64,000 bases of DNA from an uncultured Halomonas sp. (lineage in GTDB: Bacteria; Pseudomonadota; Gammaproteobacteria; Pseudomonadales; Halomonadaceae): NCBI RefSeq assembly GCF_947500835.1, contig NZ_CANMTQ010000002.1, positions 124,001 through 188,000 of the forward strand, written 5' to 3'. Shown in pieces: positions 35,340 through 44,536 of this stretch. The notes beneath the pieces were generated by a model. The model had not been told where the DNA came from and did no database searches. It was given only the letters and a program-made list of their open reading frames with translations. Made by a program: the position numbers and the translations under genes. The first letter of the stretch is position 1; every line of letters starts with the position of its first letter.

Positions 35340-36320
35340 ATGACGCGATCGCCTGCTTCCGGCCCCGAAATCCTTACCTTCGGCGAGGCGATGGCGCTAT
35401 TCATCGCCGAGACCTCCGGCGATCTGGCGGATGTCGAGCGCTTCCAGCGTCGTATCGCCGGTGCCGATACCAATGTTGCCATCGGCCTTTCTCGGCTGGG
35501 CTTTAATGTCGGTTGGCTGAGTCGGATCGGGGACGATAGCTTCGGTACCTTCATTCGTCGCACTTTGGAAGCGGAAGGATTGGATTGTCGCCACCTGAAC
35601 GTCGATTCCGAGCACCCCACCGGGCTGATGTTCAAGGAGCGCGCCCTGGGCGGCGCGGATCCGCGTACCGAATACTTCCGCCGGGGCAGCGCCGCCAGTC
35701 ATCTCACTACTGAAGATGCCGGGAGCGTAGACTTTTCTGCCCTACGCCATCTGCACGCCACGGGCATTCCTCCCGCGATCTCGGCAAGCAGCCGAGAACT
35801 CTCCCAGCACTTGCTGGAGCGCGCCCGAGCCGCCGGCGCCAGCATCTCCTTCGACCCCAATCTGCGTCCCAGTCTGTGGGAAAGCGAAACCGTGATGCGT
35901 GAGACCTTGAACGATCTGGCGTCTCGCGCCGACTGGGTGCTGCCAGGGCTCGCCGAGGGCCGCCTGCTTACCGGTTACGAGACCGCTTACGACATCGCCG
36001 GTTTTTACCTAGATCAGGGCGCCAAGGCAGTGATCATCAAGCTCGGCCCCGAAGGCAGCTACTATCGCGGCACCTTGGGCGGCCAGGATGAGGAGGTCAC
36101 CGCGCCCGGTTTCCCGGTGGCCGAGGTGATCGATACCGTGGGTGCCGGCGATGCGTTCGCCGTCGGCGCCGTCAGTGCGCTGCTCGACGGACGCTCGCCC
36201 CAGGAGGCGGCACGTCGGGGCAACCTGATCGGCTCTCTCGCGGTGCAGGTGCTTGGCGACATGGAGGGGCTGCCCAGTCGCGCCCGGCTCGAGGCCCTCG
36301 AAGCCGAACTGACGGCTTGA
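35340..36320 (+). CDS. kdgK: PfkB-family sugar kinase, probable 2-keto-3-deoxygluconate kinase
   Basis: The 326-aa PfkB kinase starts MTRSPASGPEILTFGEAMALFI and ends with the family's anion-hole/base motif DTVGAGDAFAVGAVSALL. The N-terminal signature GADTNVAIGLSRLG fits KDG kinases. It would phosphorylate the 2-keto-3-deoxygluconate made by UxuA/ManD encoded nearby. AAGAGGAGA precedes the ATG. It leads a + strand set with the 2-ketoacid reductase and HAD phosphatase. Confidence 0.85.
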   Translation: MTRSPASGPEILTFGEAMALFIAETSGDLADVERFQRRIAGADTNVAIGLSRLGFNVGWLSRIGDDSFGTFIRRTLEAEGLDCRHLNVDSEHPTGLMFKERALGGADPRTEYFRRGSAASHLTTEDAGSVDFSALRHLHATGIPPAISASSRELSQHLLERARAAGASISFDPNLRPSLWESETVMRETLNDLASRADWVLPGLAEGRLLTGYETAYDIAGFYLDQGAKAVIIKLGPEGSYYRGTLGGQDEEVTAPGFPVAEVIDTVGAGDAFAVGAVSALLDGRSPQEAARRGNLIGSLAVQVLGDMEGLPSRARLEALEAELTA

Positions 36321-36339
36321 ATCAAGCAAGGATATTTTG

Positions 36340-37326
36340 ATGAGCAAGAAATCCGTTCTCGTCTATGGCCGATTGACCGACGACCAGCTGGCCGCGCTAT
36401 CCCGGGATTTCGACGTCACGCACTTCTCTGGCACCGACCTGGCCAACGACCCGGCCTTTCACGAGGCGCTGCAAGGTGCCCATGGTCTGGTTGGTGGCGC
36501 CAGCCTGGCCGTCACCTCCGACCTGCTCGATAGGGCACCCAACCTGGAAGCCATCGCCAGCATCTCGGTAGGGGTCGACAACTATCCGATCGACGAGCTG
36601 ACCCGCCGCAGCATCCTGCTCTGCAACACCCCGGATGTGCTCACCGAAACCACCGCCGACACCGGCTTCCTGCTGATCATGGCCACCGCCCGGCGTGCCG
36701 TGGAACTTGCCGAGTTCATCAAGCGCGGCGACTGGGAAGCAGGTATTGGTGAAGCCCAGTTCGGCAGCGACGTGCACGGCAAGACCTTAGGCATGGTCGG
36801 CTTCGGGCGTATCGGCGCCGCCATCGCCCGCCGTGGTGCGCTCGGTTTCGGCATGAAAATTCTCTATTCCAACGCCTCCCCCAAGCCGGAACTGGAAACC
36901 GAACTCGGCGCCGAACGTCGCGAACTCGATGCGCTGCTCGCCGAAGCCGACTTCGTCTGCGTCACCGTGCCGCTGACCGACGATACCGAGAAACTGATCG
37001 GCGCGCGAGAATTCAGCCTGATGAAGCCCTCGGGGATCTTCGTCAACATCGCCCGGGGCAAGGTGGTCGACGAACCGGCGTTGATCGCGGCGCTGAAGTA
37101 TGGCGATATCAAGGCGGCGGGCCTCGACGTGTTCGAACAGGAGCCGCTGCCAAAGGACTCTCCCCTGCCGCACATGAACAACGTGGTGGCGCTGCCGCAT
37201 ATCGGCTCGGCTACGACCGAGACCCGCAACGCCATGGCCCAGCGTGCCGTGGACAACATCACCCTGGCGCTCCAGGGCCAGCGGCCGATCAATCTCGTCA
37301 ATGCTGATGCCTGGAGTAAACCATGA
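36340..37326 (+). CDS. ghrB: D-isomer 2-hydroxyacid dehydrogenase, GhrB/2-ketogluconate reductase type
   Basis: The ATG at 36340 (MSKKSVLVYGRL; AGGA upstream) gives 328 aa. The NAD(P) motif GMVGFGRIGAAIARRG, the Arg in NIARGKVVDEPAL, the Glu in DVFEQEP and the His in LPHIGSAT are all present. GhrB/TkrA reduce glyoxylate, hydroxypyruvate and 2-ketogluconate. Its place between KDG kinase and a sugar-phosphate phosphatase suggests 2-keto-aldonate metabolism. Confidence 0.87.
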   Translation: MSKKSVLVYGRLTDDQLAALSRDFDVTHFSGTDLANDPAFHEALQGAHGLVGGASLAVTSDLLDRAPNLEAIASISVGVDNYPIDELTRRSILLCNTPDVLTETTADTGFLLIMATARRAVELAEFIKRGDWEAGIGEAQFGSDVHGKTLGMVGFGRIGAAIARRGALGFGMKILYSNASPKPELETELGAERRELDALLAEADFVCVTVPLTDDTEKLIGAREFSLMKPSGIFVNIARGKVVDEPALIAALKYGDIKAAGLDVFEQEPLPKDSPLPHMNNVVALPHIGSATTETRNAMAQRAVDNITLALQGQRPINLVNADAWSKP

Positions 37327-38012
37327 CCGCGACCGCTCCCCTTTGCCTGCTCTTCGACTCCGACGGCACCCTGGTCGACAGCGAAATCCTGCTCGCCCAG
37401 GTAATGGCGGAGGTACTGCCGCGCTACGGCCTGCCCTTTACTGCAACGCAGTACATGGAGGAGTTTCGTGGCGTGCGCTTTCTTTCCATCGTCCAGACGC
37501 AGGAGGCGCGTCATGGCGCTCTGGCCGAAAGCCTGTTCCCCAAGATGGAAGCCGACATGCGCGAGATGATGGAGGCTCGCATGCGCGCCGAACTCGAACC
37601 CATCACCGGCATGCCGGAAGCCCTCGGGGCACTTGCCGATCACACCAAGGCGGTAGTTTCCAATGGCCCTGAGCGCAAGATCCGCTGCGCCATGGAAAGC
37701 GCCGGCCTTGCCCACCACTTCGGCGACAACCTGTTCAGCGCCTATACCCTGGGCGTGTGGAAGCCCGACCCGGCACTCTATCTCAAGGCAGCGGAGGCTC
37801 TGGGCTATTCTCCAGAGCGCTGCGTGGTGATCGACGATGCCGCCGTCGGCGTGACCGCCGGGCTCGAAGCCGGCATGCGGGTGGTTCACCTCAATCACTT
37901 TCCCGAGAAAGAAACCGCACCGGAAGGTGCCATCGAGATCCGTCATGCCAGCGAGTTGCCTGAGGCTATCGCGCAGCTTAGCCGTGCACACGAAGCACAA
38001 GAGGTAACGTGA
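37323..38012 (+). CDS. HAD-superfamily phosphatase, YieH-like
   Basis: The 229-aa protein overlaps the reductase gene by 4 bases. The HAD motifs are DSDGTLVDSE (nucleophile Asp), VVSNGP, and Lys in VWKPDPALY with DDAAVG. E. coli YieH dephosphorylates 6-phosphogluconate, which would fit its place in an aldonate operon. The first motif is DSDG rather than the common DxDG variants of phosphoglycolate phosphatase. Confidence 0.82.
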   Translation: MTATAPLCLLFDSDGTLVDSEILLAQVMAEVLPRYGLPFTATQYMEEFRGVRFLSIVQTQEARHGALAESLFPKMEADMREMMEARMRAELEPITGMPEALGALADHTKAVVSNGPERKIRCAMESAGLAHHFGDNLFSAYTLGVWKPDPALYLKAAEALGYSPERCVVIDDAAVGVTAGLEAGMRVVHLNHFPEKETAPEGAIEIRHASELPEAIAQLSRAHEAQEVT

Positions 38013-38067
38013 GCTGGCAATATTGCCTGACGCGCGATGGCGAATTGTCAAATAGCTCGCTATCATA

Positions 38068-38088
38068 TGTATTACAGAACGCAATACA
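38068..38088. promoter_or_regulatory. Candidate operator of the RHH/PemK module
   Basis: TGTATT (38068-38073) and AATACA (38083-38088) are inverted with a 9-base spacer, just upstream of the Shine-Dalgarno of the antitoxin. RHH antitoxins bind such repeats to autoregulate. Inferred from symmetry and position. Confidence 0.45.
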
Positions 38089-38099
38089 CGAGGTGCATC

Positions 38100-38372
38100 A
38101 TGGCGGCGATCAGTTTGCGACTACCCGACGAGATAGAGACTTTGCTTGCCACCGAAGCCGAGCGTGAGGGCCGCTCGCGCTCCGAGATCGTGCGGGAAGC
38201 CATCGCCGATTATGTGGTGCGGCGTGAGCGGGAGCGCTTCATGGGCGAGGTAGTCGATGCCGCCAACGCCATTGGCAAGGACGGCACGGCAAGCGCCGAG
38301 GCGCGCACCCTGGCCAATACCGACGATGGCCAGCCTTTGGACGATGAATCCACCAACGACTGGTGGCGTTGA
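38100..38372 (+). CDS. Ribbon-helix-helix antitoxin of a PemK/MazF pair
   Basis: From ATG 38100 (MAAISLRLPDEIETLLATEAEREGRSRSEIVREAI; GAGG upstream) the 90-aa product has a CopG/MetJ-type ribbon-helix-helix DNA-binding domain and an acidic C-terminal tail (NTDDGQPLDDESTNDWWR) that would bind the toxin. The stop overlaps the toxin start as TGATG. A longer in-frame start at 38037 lacks a ribosome site. Confidence 0.88.
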   Translation: MAAISLRLPDEIETLLATEAEREGRSRSEIVREAIADYVVRRERERFMGEVVDAANAIGKDGTASAEARTLANTDDGQPLDDESTNDWWR

Positions 38373-38713
38373 TGCAGCGCGGGGAAATCTGGGTCGCCAA
38401 TCTGAACCCCAACAAGGGCGACGAGATCGGCAAGGCCCGCCCCGTGGTTATTCTGCAGGCCGATGAAGTGCTGGAAAGCGCCCTGGCAACGGTCGTGGTC
38501 GTACCGCTCACGACCCAGTACCGGCCAGCATTCAAGACACTTCGAATCGAGATCGCGCCACGGGATCGGCTATTGAAGACCTGCTATGCCATGGCGGAAC
38601 ACCCTCGCGCCCTGGATCGTCGTCGACTCGGTGAGGGTCCTCTGACCCAGTTGCTGGAAGATGAAATGCACGCCCTGGAAAGAAGTCTCAAAGCGGTAAT
38701 GGGGCTTCTCTGA
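38372..38713 (+). CDS. PemK/MazF-family endoribonuclease toxin
   Basis: The 113-aa product begins MQRGEIWVANLNPNKGDEIGKARPVVILQ, the conserved MazF/PemK SH3-like fold opening, with the catalytic Arg in KARP and Thr in VPLTTQYRP. It cuts mRNA at short sequences when freed from the antitoxin. It lies 36 bases from the convergent uxuA gene. Confidence 0.9.
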   Translation: MQRGEIWVANLNPNKGDEIGKARPVVILQADEVLESALATVVVVPLTTQYRPAFKTLRIEIAPRDRLLKTCYAMAEHPRALDRRRLGEGPLTQLLEDEMHALERSLKAVMGLL

Positions 38714-38749
38714 AAACCCATTGATCCCTCGGCGTATCTGATCGCGCCT

Positions 38750-39928
38750 TCACTTCATCAACTGCCTCACCGCGACTTCCACGCCGCGCAATTCCGCCAG
38801 GCCGCGCATCCGCCCGTAGAGCGGGTAGCCCGGCGCGGTGTCGCGGTGCTGGTCATCGAGGATGTAGTGGCCATGGTCCGGGCGCAGCGGCAGTCGCGGG
38901 CCGCCTTCCCGTTCCCGACGACGCTCCTCTTCCACCAGCGCGGCAATCACCGCCACCATGTCCACGTCCCCCGCCAGATGCGGCGCCTCGTGGAAGGAGC
39001 GCGGGTCCGGCTGCTCGCGCCGGGTAGAGCGCAGATGAGTGAAGTAGATCCTGGGGCCGAAACGCCGCGCCATGTCCGCCAGGTCGTTGTCCGAGCGCAC
39101 CCCATAGGAGCCGGTGCACAGGGTCAGGCCGTTGGCCGGGCTCGGCGCGGCGTCGAGAATCCATTGGGCGTCCTGTGCCGTGGAAACCACCCGAGGCAGG
39201 CCAAGCAGCGGCCGGGGCGGATCGTCCGGGTGGATCGCCATGCGGATGCCCGCCTCTTCGGCCACCGGAATGATGGCCTGCAGGAAATACCCCAGATGCT
39301 CACGCAGTGTGGCGGCGTCGATCTCGGCGTACTCCGCCAGCACCTCGCGAAAGCGCGCAAGAGTGTAATGCTCCTCGGCGCCGGGCAGCCCGGCGATGAT
39401 GTTGTTGGTGAGCTTGTCCCGGGCCGGCTGGTCGAGGGTGTCGAGATAGGCCCGCGCGGCAGCCTTTTCGTCGTCGCCGTACGCCTGCGCCGCTTCGGGG
39501 CGCTCGAGCAGGTAGAGGTCGAAGGCGGCGAAGGCGGTCTGGTCGAAGCGTAGCGCCAAGGCTCCGTCCGCCAGGCGGTAGGTGAGATCGGTGCGGGTCC
39601 AGTCGAGCACCGGCATGAAGTTGTAGCAGACCGTGTCGATGCCACAGGCAGCCAGGTTGCGTAGCGTCTGGCAGTAAGTCTCGATATGGGCGTCACGCTC
39701 CGGCAGCCCCTTCTTGACCGCCTCGGTGACCGGCACGCTCTCCACCACCGACCAGGTCAGACCAGCGGCTTCGATCATTCGCTTACGCGCCTCGATCGCC
39801 TCGATCGTCCATACTTCACCGTTGGGAACGTCATGCAGGGCGGTGACGATGCCGGTGGCTCCGGTCTGGCGAACCTCGTCGAGGCGAATAGGATCGTTGG
39901 GGCCGAACCAGCGCCAGGTATGTTCCAT
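38750..39928 (-). CDS. uxuA: Mannonate dehydratase UxuA
   Basis: The 392-aa TIM-barrel enzyme starts [40 protein letters not shown]. It retains the metal-site residues in the blocks [29 protein letters not shown] and RPDHGHYI. It dehydrates D-mannonate to 2-keto-3-deoxygluconate. It is the last gene of the - strand hexuronate operon, 15 bases after uxuB. A second, unrelated mannonate dehydratase (ManD) is encoded in the same operon. Confidence 0.95.
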   Translation of the reverse strand: MEHTWRWFGPNDPIRLDEVRQTGATGIVTALHDVPNGEVWTIEAIEARKRMIEAAGLTWSVVESVPVTEAVKKGLPERDAHIETYCQTLRNLAACGIDTVCYNFMPVLDWTRTDLTYRLADGALALRFDQTAFAAFDLYLLERPEAAQAYGDDEKAAARAYLDTLDQPARDKLTNNIIAGLPGAEEHYTLARFREVLAEYAEIDAATLREHLGYFLQAIIPVAEEAGIRMAIHPDDPPRPLLGLPRVVSTAQDAQWILDAAPSPANGLTLCTGSYGVRSDNDLADMARRFGPRIYFTHLRSTRREQPDPRSFHEAPHLAGDVDMVAVIAALVEEERRREREGGPRLPLRPDHGHYILDDQHRDTAPGYPLYGRMRGLAELRGVEVAVRQLMK

Positions 39929-39943
39929 GCTGATGTCCTCGTG

Positions 39944-41413
39944 TCAGGCGCGCTCGAGCTGGGCCAGGGCCGCGCTCAAGCCGCGTTGTGTCAGGGTACG
40001 GTAGGCGGCGGTGACTGCCTCGCCGAAGCCGGACGCGCTGGCCAGGGCCGGGGAGAATACCGCCTCTTCTTCCAGAAAGGCGCGCACCAGCGCATCGGGG
40101 TCATCACCGTGGCGTTCGTGCAGCGCCTGGAAGCGTTCCGCCAGGGGATCGTCCACCGGGTAGGAGTTGCCGTTTAAATCTTCGCCTTTGGTGTAGCGAA
40201 TCCAGGCGGCGATGCCGAGCGTCGTGCAAGGCACCGGCTCACCCGCTTCAAGGCGCATTCGGGCACCGTCGAGCCAGCGCTGGGGCAGTTTCTGACTGCC
40301 GTCCATGGCGATCTGCTGCAGGCGGTGACGCAGGCTGTCGTTGGCGAAACGCGCGACGAGGCGTCTGGCGTATTCCTCCAACTCAGTGCCCTCGGGCATG
40401 GCCAGGGTCGGTGCGGCCTCTTCCAGCATGTAGCGGCGCAGCAGGGTTTTGAGGTCGTCACGGCTCACCGCCTCGAAGACGGTCTCGATGCCGTCGAGCG
40501 CCCCGAGGTAGGCGAGCAGTGAATGGCTGCCGTTGAGCATCCTGAGCTTCATGGCCTCGAACGGCGCGACGTCAGTAACCATCTCGACGCCGTCGCCCTC
40601 CCAGGCCGGGCGGCCCTGGGGGAAGTCGTCCTCGATCACCCATTGGGCGAAGGCTTCGCAGACCACGGCGTTCTCGTCCTCGACACCGAGTTCGGCGAGC
40701 CGCGCGAAATCCGCCTCGGTCATCGCCGGCACGATGCGATCGACCATGCTGCATGGGAAAGCCACCTCGCGCTCGATCCATTCGGCCAGGGCCGCATCGC
40801 GACGTGCCGCCAGCTGGCTCACCGCCGCCCGGGTGCGCTTGCCGTTGTCCGGCATGTTGTCGCAACTGAGCACCGTGAAGGGAGCGACGTCGGCGGCCCG
40901 TCGCCGCGCCAGGGCCTCGACCAGGATACCCGGTGCGGTGCGCGGTGCAGCGGGATTGGCAATATCGAAGGCGATCATGGGATCGTCCTCGAGCAAATCG
41001 CCGCTGGCCGGACTCAGGAAATAGCCCTTCTCGGTCACGGTCAGGGTGACGATACGGATCTCGGGGGCGGACATACGCGTCAGCAACGCCTCGAGATCGC
41101 GACCCCAGCGCTCTTCACCGTCGCGGCCGGTGAACAGCGTCTCTTCGATCACGCCGATCTCGCGCAGCGTCACGGTCTCGCTGTCGGCGTATTCCGCCAC
41201 ATGGTAACGATGATCCGCCTCGCGCAGGGCATCGACCAGCCCCACGCTCGAGCGCAGATTGGCGCTGCTGACTCCCCAGGCGGCATCATTCGTGCGCTGC
41301 CGATAACGCTCCAGATAGACCGCCTGATGCGCACGATGGAAAGCGCCCAATCCTAGATGGACGATGCCGAGCTGGCCCTGGCCGCGGAAGCAGGCAATAG
41401 CCTTGGCAGTCAT
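39944..41413 (-). CDS. uxuB: Fructuronate reductase / mannitol-dehydrogenase family (UxuB)
   Basis: The 489-aa long-chain polyol dehydrogenase has the N-terminal GIVHLGLGAFHRAHQAVY and the catalytic block KLRMLNGSHSLLAYLG. It interconverts D-fructuronate and D-mannonate with NADH. Between the TRAP large subunit gene (6 bases) and uxuA (15 bases), it fits the isomerisation-reduction-dehydration route for glucuronate. A mannitol or tagaturonate substrate is possible from sequence alone. Confidence 0.9.
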   Translation of the reverse strand: MTAKAIACFRGQGQLGIVHLGLGAFHRAHQAVYLERYRQRTNDAAWGVSSANLRSSVGLVDALREADHRYHVAEYADSETVTLREIGVIEETLFTGRDGEERWGRDLEALLTRMSAPEIRIVTLTVTEKGYFLSPASGDLLEDDPMIAFDIANPAAPRTAPGILVEALARRRAADVAPFTVLSCDNMPDNGKRTRAAVSQLAARRDAALAEWIEREVAFPCSMVDRIVPAMTEADFARLAELGVEDENAVVCEAFAQWVIEDDFPQGRPAWEGDGVEMVTDVAPFEAMKLRMLNGSHSLLAYLGALDGIETVFEAVSRDDLKTLLRRYMLEEAAPTLAMPEGTELEEYARRLVARFANDSLRHRLQQIAMDGSQKLPQRWLDGARMRLEAGEPVPCTTLGIAAWIRYTKGEDLNGNSYPVDDPLAERFQALHERHGDDPDALVRAFLEEEAVFSPALASASGFGEAVTAAYRTLTQRGLSAALAQLERA

Positions 41414-41419
41414 GAATGC

Positions 41420-42697
41420 TTACTCCATCAACAGGTTAGGCAGCCACAGGGAAAGTGCGGGGATATACGACACCAACAGCAGCACGATCAGGTTGCAGAT
41501 CAGAAACGGCAGAATGGCGCGGGCCACCCGCAGCATGGGCAGCTTGCCAATGCCCGAGACGACGAACAGACAGACCCCCACCGGCGGCGTGGTCAGCCCG
41601 ATCATCAGGTTGAGTACCGCCATCAGGCCAAAATGGATCGGGTCCATGCCGATCCCCGTCGCCACGCCGAGAAGCGCTGGAAACAAGATGATCAGGGCGG
41701 CGATGGTCTCCATGAACGACCCCACCACCAACAGGATCAGATTGAGGATCAGGATGACCACAATGGGTTTTTCGCTGATGTTGAGAATGCCGTCGGCGAT
41801 CAGCTGGGGAATCTGCTGGCTGGTGAGAATCCAGCCGAACAGGTTGGCCAGCCCCACCAGCAGCATCAACGACCCCGAGGTCAGCACCGTATCGACGATG
41901 ATCTGCGGCAGGTTGCGCCAGTTGAGCCCCTTGTAGACGAACATGCCGATGACAAAGGCATACAGGCTGGCGACGATAGAAGCCTCCGTGGGGGTAAACA
42001 GGCCGCCGATGATCCCGTAGAGGATGATGAAGGTCATCAGCAATGCCCAGAAGGCGCTTCGCCCTTCCCGGAGAAGTTCCTTGAGGCTCGAGCGCCGCTC
42101 CCGAGGATAGTTACGCCGTACCGCCAGGATGTAGGTGGTGATCATCATCGCCAATCCCAGCAGCAACCCGGGGATGGCGCCGGCCAGGAACATCTTGCCC
42201 ACCGAGACGCCGCCCAGCGAACCGACGATGATCATCGGCACGCTAGGCGGGATGATCGGGCCGATGGTGGACGAGGCGGCGGTCACCGCAGCGGCGAAGG
42301 GCTTGTCGTAGCCCGCCCGCGCCATACCGGGAATCATCACCGAGCCGATGCTGGCGGCATCGGCCACCGCGGTGCCGGAGATGCCGCCGAACAGCATCGA
42401 GCCGCCAACGTTGGCCAGCCCCAGCCCACCGCGCACATGGCCCACCAGGGCATTGCAGAAGCGGATGATGTGATCGGTAATATTGCCCACGTTCATCAGG
42501 TTGCCGGCCAGTACGAAGCCGGGAATGCACAGCAGCACGAAGGAGTCGATACCGCCATACAGCTTCTGGGGCACGATGGTCAGGGAGATGCCCTCGATAA
42601 GCAGATAGCTCAGCGACGAAATACCCAGGGCAAAGGCTATTGGCACGCCCAACAAGAGCAGCACGAGAAACACGCTGAAGAGTATGGCGATTTCCAT
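41420..42697 (-). CDS. dctM: TRAP transporter large permease DctM
   Basis: From ATG 42697 (MEIAILFSVFLVLLLLGVPIAFALGIS) the product has 425 aa and about 12 hydrophobic helices with motifs GGVSVGKMFLAGAIPGLLLG and TPTEASIVASLYA. It is the sodium-coupled transmembrane subunit of a DctP-type TRAP system. Upstream in-frame sequence overlapping dctQ is not part of it. With the uxu genes, the cargo should be a hexuronate such as glucuronate or an aldonate. Confidence 0.93.
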   Translation of the reverse strand: MEIAILFSVFLVLLLLGVPIAFALGISSLSYLLIEGISLTIVPQKLYGGIDSFVLLCIPGFVLAGNLMNVGNITDHIIRFCNALVGHVRGGLGLANVGGSMLFGGISGTAVADAASIGSVMIPGMARAGYDKPFAAAVTAASSTIGPIIPPSVPMIIVGSLGGVSVGKMFLAGAIPGLLLGLAMMITTYILAVRRNYPRERRSSLKELLREGRSAFWALLMTFIILYGIIGGLFTPTEASIVASLYAFVIGMFVYKGLNWRNLPQIIVDTVLTSGSLMLLVGLANLFGWILTSQQIPQLIADGILNISEKPIVVILILNLILLVVGSFMETIAALIILFPALLGVATGIGMDPIHFGLMAVLNLMIGLTTPPVGVCLFVVSGIGKLPMLRVARAILPFLICNLIVLLLVSYIPALSLWLPNLLME

Positions 42698-43266
42698 CAC
42701 ACGCGCTCCTGGTAAGACGATGGACCACGAACGATAGCCACGGCGGCCTCGATCAGGCCCAGCGCCGCATAAAGGACATTGAGGCCAAACAGGACAGCGG
42801 TGGAAAAGAAGATATAAATCATCGGTACCTTGAGCATCGGTGACGTCTGAAAGGCACCGATCCGCGCGTACTGCATGGCATAGGGCACCATCAGCAGGGC
42901 GAATCCTCCCACCAGCAGGCATACCAGGGCGCGATAAGCCAGCTGCCCGCGCCAGGGAAGAAACTGATGAAACAACTCTACATTGACGTGCCGGTTACGC
43001 CGCAACACCAGCCCTGATGAGAGCGCCACCATGTAAATGAAGAGATAACGCGACAGCTCTTCCGTCCATGCCGGTGAGCTAGGCAGCGCCAGGCGCGCAA
43101 AAATTTGCAGCAGCACTACCGCCGCAATGCCCAGCAACGCCAAGGAAGCCAGGACACCGAACAGTCGATCGAGCCATGTTATCAGCCGCCCAAACGCCCC
43201 ACCCAAGGGAGGTATCTCGGCGATGGTATGGAGAGAGTCACCAGGCTGCACGTAGGATTCATTCAT
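42697..43266 (-). CDS. dctQ: TRAP transporter small permease DctQ
   Basis: The 189-aa protein has four hydrophobic helices and the DctQ motif WTEELSRYLFIYMVALSSGLVLRRNRHVNVELF. Its stop overlaps the dctM start in TGATG. The gene is separated from dctP by about 255 bases, most of which is a MITE, so this TRAP operon has been split by an insertion. Confidence 0.92.
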   Translation of the reverse strand: MNESYVQPGDSLHTIAEIPPLGGAFGRLITWLDRLFGVLASLALLGIAAVVLLQIFARLALPSSPAWTEELSRYLFIYMVALSSGLVLRRNRHVNVELFHQFLPWRGQLAYRALVCLLVGGFALLMVPYAMQYARIGAFQTSPMLKVPMIYIFFSTAVLFGLNVLYAALGLIEAAVAIVRGPSSYQERV

Positions 43267-43363
43267 GTAAGCGCCCTTGATACTGTATGCACTGCATTTC
43301 GAGGTTACCGGCTTCGCAACACCTCGCCATTCAGGATGCGAAGCCGGTTGTGCAATGGCTTAG

Positions 43364-43521
43364 GGAATTGCTGAATAAATCGCCGAGCGAAATGAAGTGC
43401 AAGGCGCACGGAGCGCAGGAAACGAGACATAACATGGGGTTAGGCGAGTTTCGACCGGGCTGGCGCACCAGCACCGCGCAACGCAGCAATTCGTTCGTGT
43501 AGGCATTTATGCAGCGATTCC
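43364..43521. mobile_element. 158-bp MITE with TTAG target duplication between dctP and dctQ
   Basis: The ends are GGAATTGCTGAATAAAT (43364-43380) and, inverted, GGAATCGCTGCATAAAT (43505-43521), 15 of 17 identical. The direct repeat TTAG lies on both sides (43360-43363 and 43522-43525), a YTAR-type 4-bp duplication known for the IS5 group. The right TTAG contains the stop codon of dctP, so insertion was exactly at the gene's end and left the protein intact. No transposase is encoded. Confidence 0.82.
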
Positions 43522-44490
43522 TTAGAGGTTCTGGATGGCTTCGTAAAGCGCCAGCTGCTCCTCATTCAGCGAGGCTTCGACGGCGGGCCCGGCCTTTTCG
43601 GCGAAGGCCTGCTGATCGACTTCGACGAACTCCATGCCGGCGTCCTTGAGCGCCTGTTCGAGACGCTTCTGATCCTCGGTGAATTTCTCGGCCTCGAACT
43701 CGTGCATCGATTCCGCGGCGTCCATGACGACCTGCTGCAGCTCGTCCGGCATCGACTCAAGCTTGTTCTTGCCGATCACCACGTAGATCCAGCTGCGCAC
43801 ATGGTCGGTCATGTTCACGTAGTCCTGGACCTCGTTGAAGCTGGCGCTCTCGATCAGCGACAGCGGATTCTCCTGGGCGTCGATGGTGCCCTGCTGCAGC
43901 GACGTGAAGACTTCGCTGAAGGACATCGGCGTCGGCTTGGCGCCCAGCGCCTGCCAGGTATCCACGAACAGCGGCACGTTGGGCACACGCAGACGCAGGC
44001 CGTTGAGTTCGTCCGGACTCTTGATGGGGCGGTTGGAAGTCAGCTCACGGGGACCGCGCTCGAACCAGGTAAGCGGCACCAGACCGGTCTTTTCCTCGAT
44101 CTGCGTTTCGATCTGCTTGCCAACGTCGCCTTGTACCGTCTTGCGCAGATGCTCCGAATCGCGAAAGGCGTAGGGCACGGCCATCATCGCGGCCAGGGGC
44201 GCCCAGTTCTGCAGGCTTTCCCCGGTGATGGTCATGTCGGCGGTGCCGAGCTGAATGCTGTTGATCGTATCCATCTCATTGCCCAACTGCTCGTTGGGAA
44301 AAATCTGCACTTCAATCTGGCCATCGGAGTTCTCCTCGACCTGCTGCTTGAAATGCTTGGCGGCCTGGTTCCAGACGTGCTGCTCGTTGGCCAGATGGCC
44401 GAACTTGAGGGTGTAATCGGCGGCCATGGCGAAAGGCGCCGCGAGCAGCGCCGAGCCGATAAGGGTACTAGCGAAAAGTTGCTTGAGCAT
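43522..44490 (-). CDS. dctP: TRAP solute-binding protein DctP
   Basis: From ATG 44490 (MLKQLFASTLIGSALLAAPFAMAADYTLKFGH, AGGAG upstream) the product has 322 aa with a signal peptide. The conserved substrate-carboxylate arginine lies in the LRLRVPNVPLFVDTWQALGAKPTPM block, and the helix SFSEVFTSLQQGTIDAQENPLSL is typical. It captures the organic acid in the periplasm for DctQM. Its C-terminus abuts the MITE. Confidence 0.94.
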   Translation of the reverse strand: MLKQLFASTLIGSALLAAPFAMAADYTLKFGHLANEQHVWNQAAKHFKQQVEENSDGQIEVQIFPNEQLGNEMDTINSIQLGTADMTITGESLQNWAPLAAMMAVPYAFRDSEHLRKTVQGDVGKQIETQIEEKTGLVPLTWFERGPRELTSNRPIKSPDELNGLRLRVPNVPLFVDTWQALGAKPTPMSFSEVFTSLQQGTIDAQENPLSLIESASFNEVQDYVNMTDHVRSWIYVVIGKNKLESMPDELQQVVMDAAESMHEFEAEKFTEDQKRLEQALKDAGMEFVEVDQQAFAEKAGPAVEASLNEEQLALYEAIQNL

Positions 44491-44536
44491 GGTGGTCACT
44501 CCTGACGCAGTGTTGTGTCTGTTATTCCAATGGCGT

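Noticed and set aside
41357..42715. Long + strand open frame (452 codons) rich in His, Asp and Gln
   Set aside because: It is exactly opposite dctM, its composition is that of a reverse complement of membrane-protein codons, and it has no domain or ribosome site.
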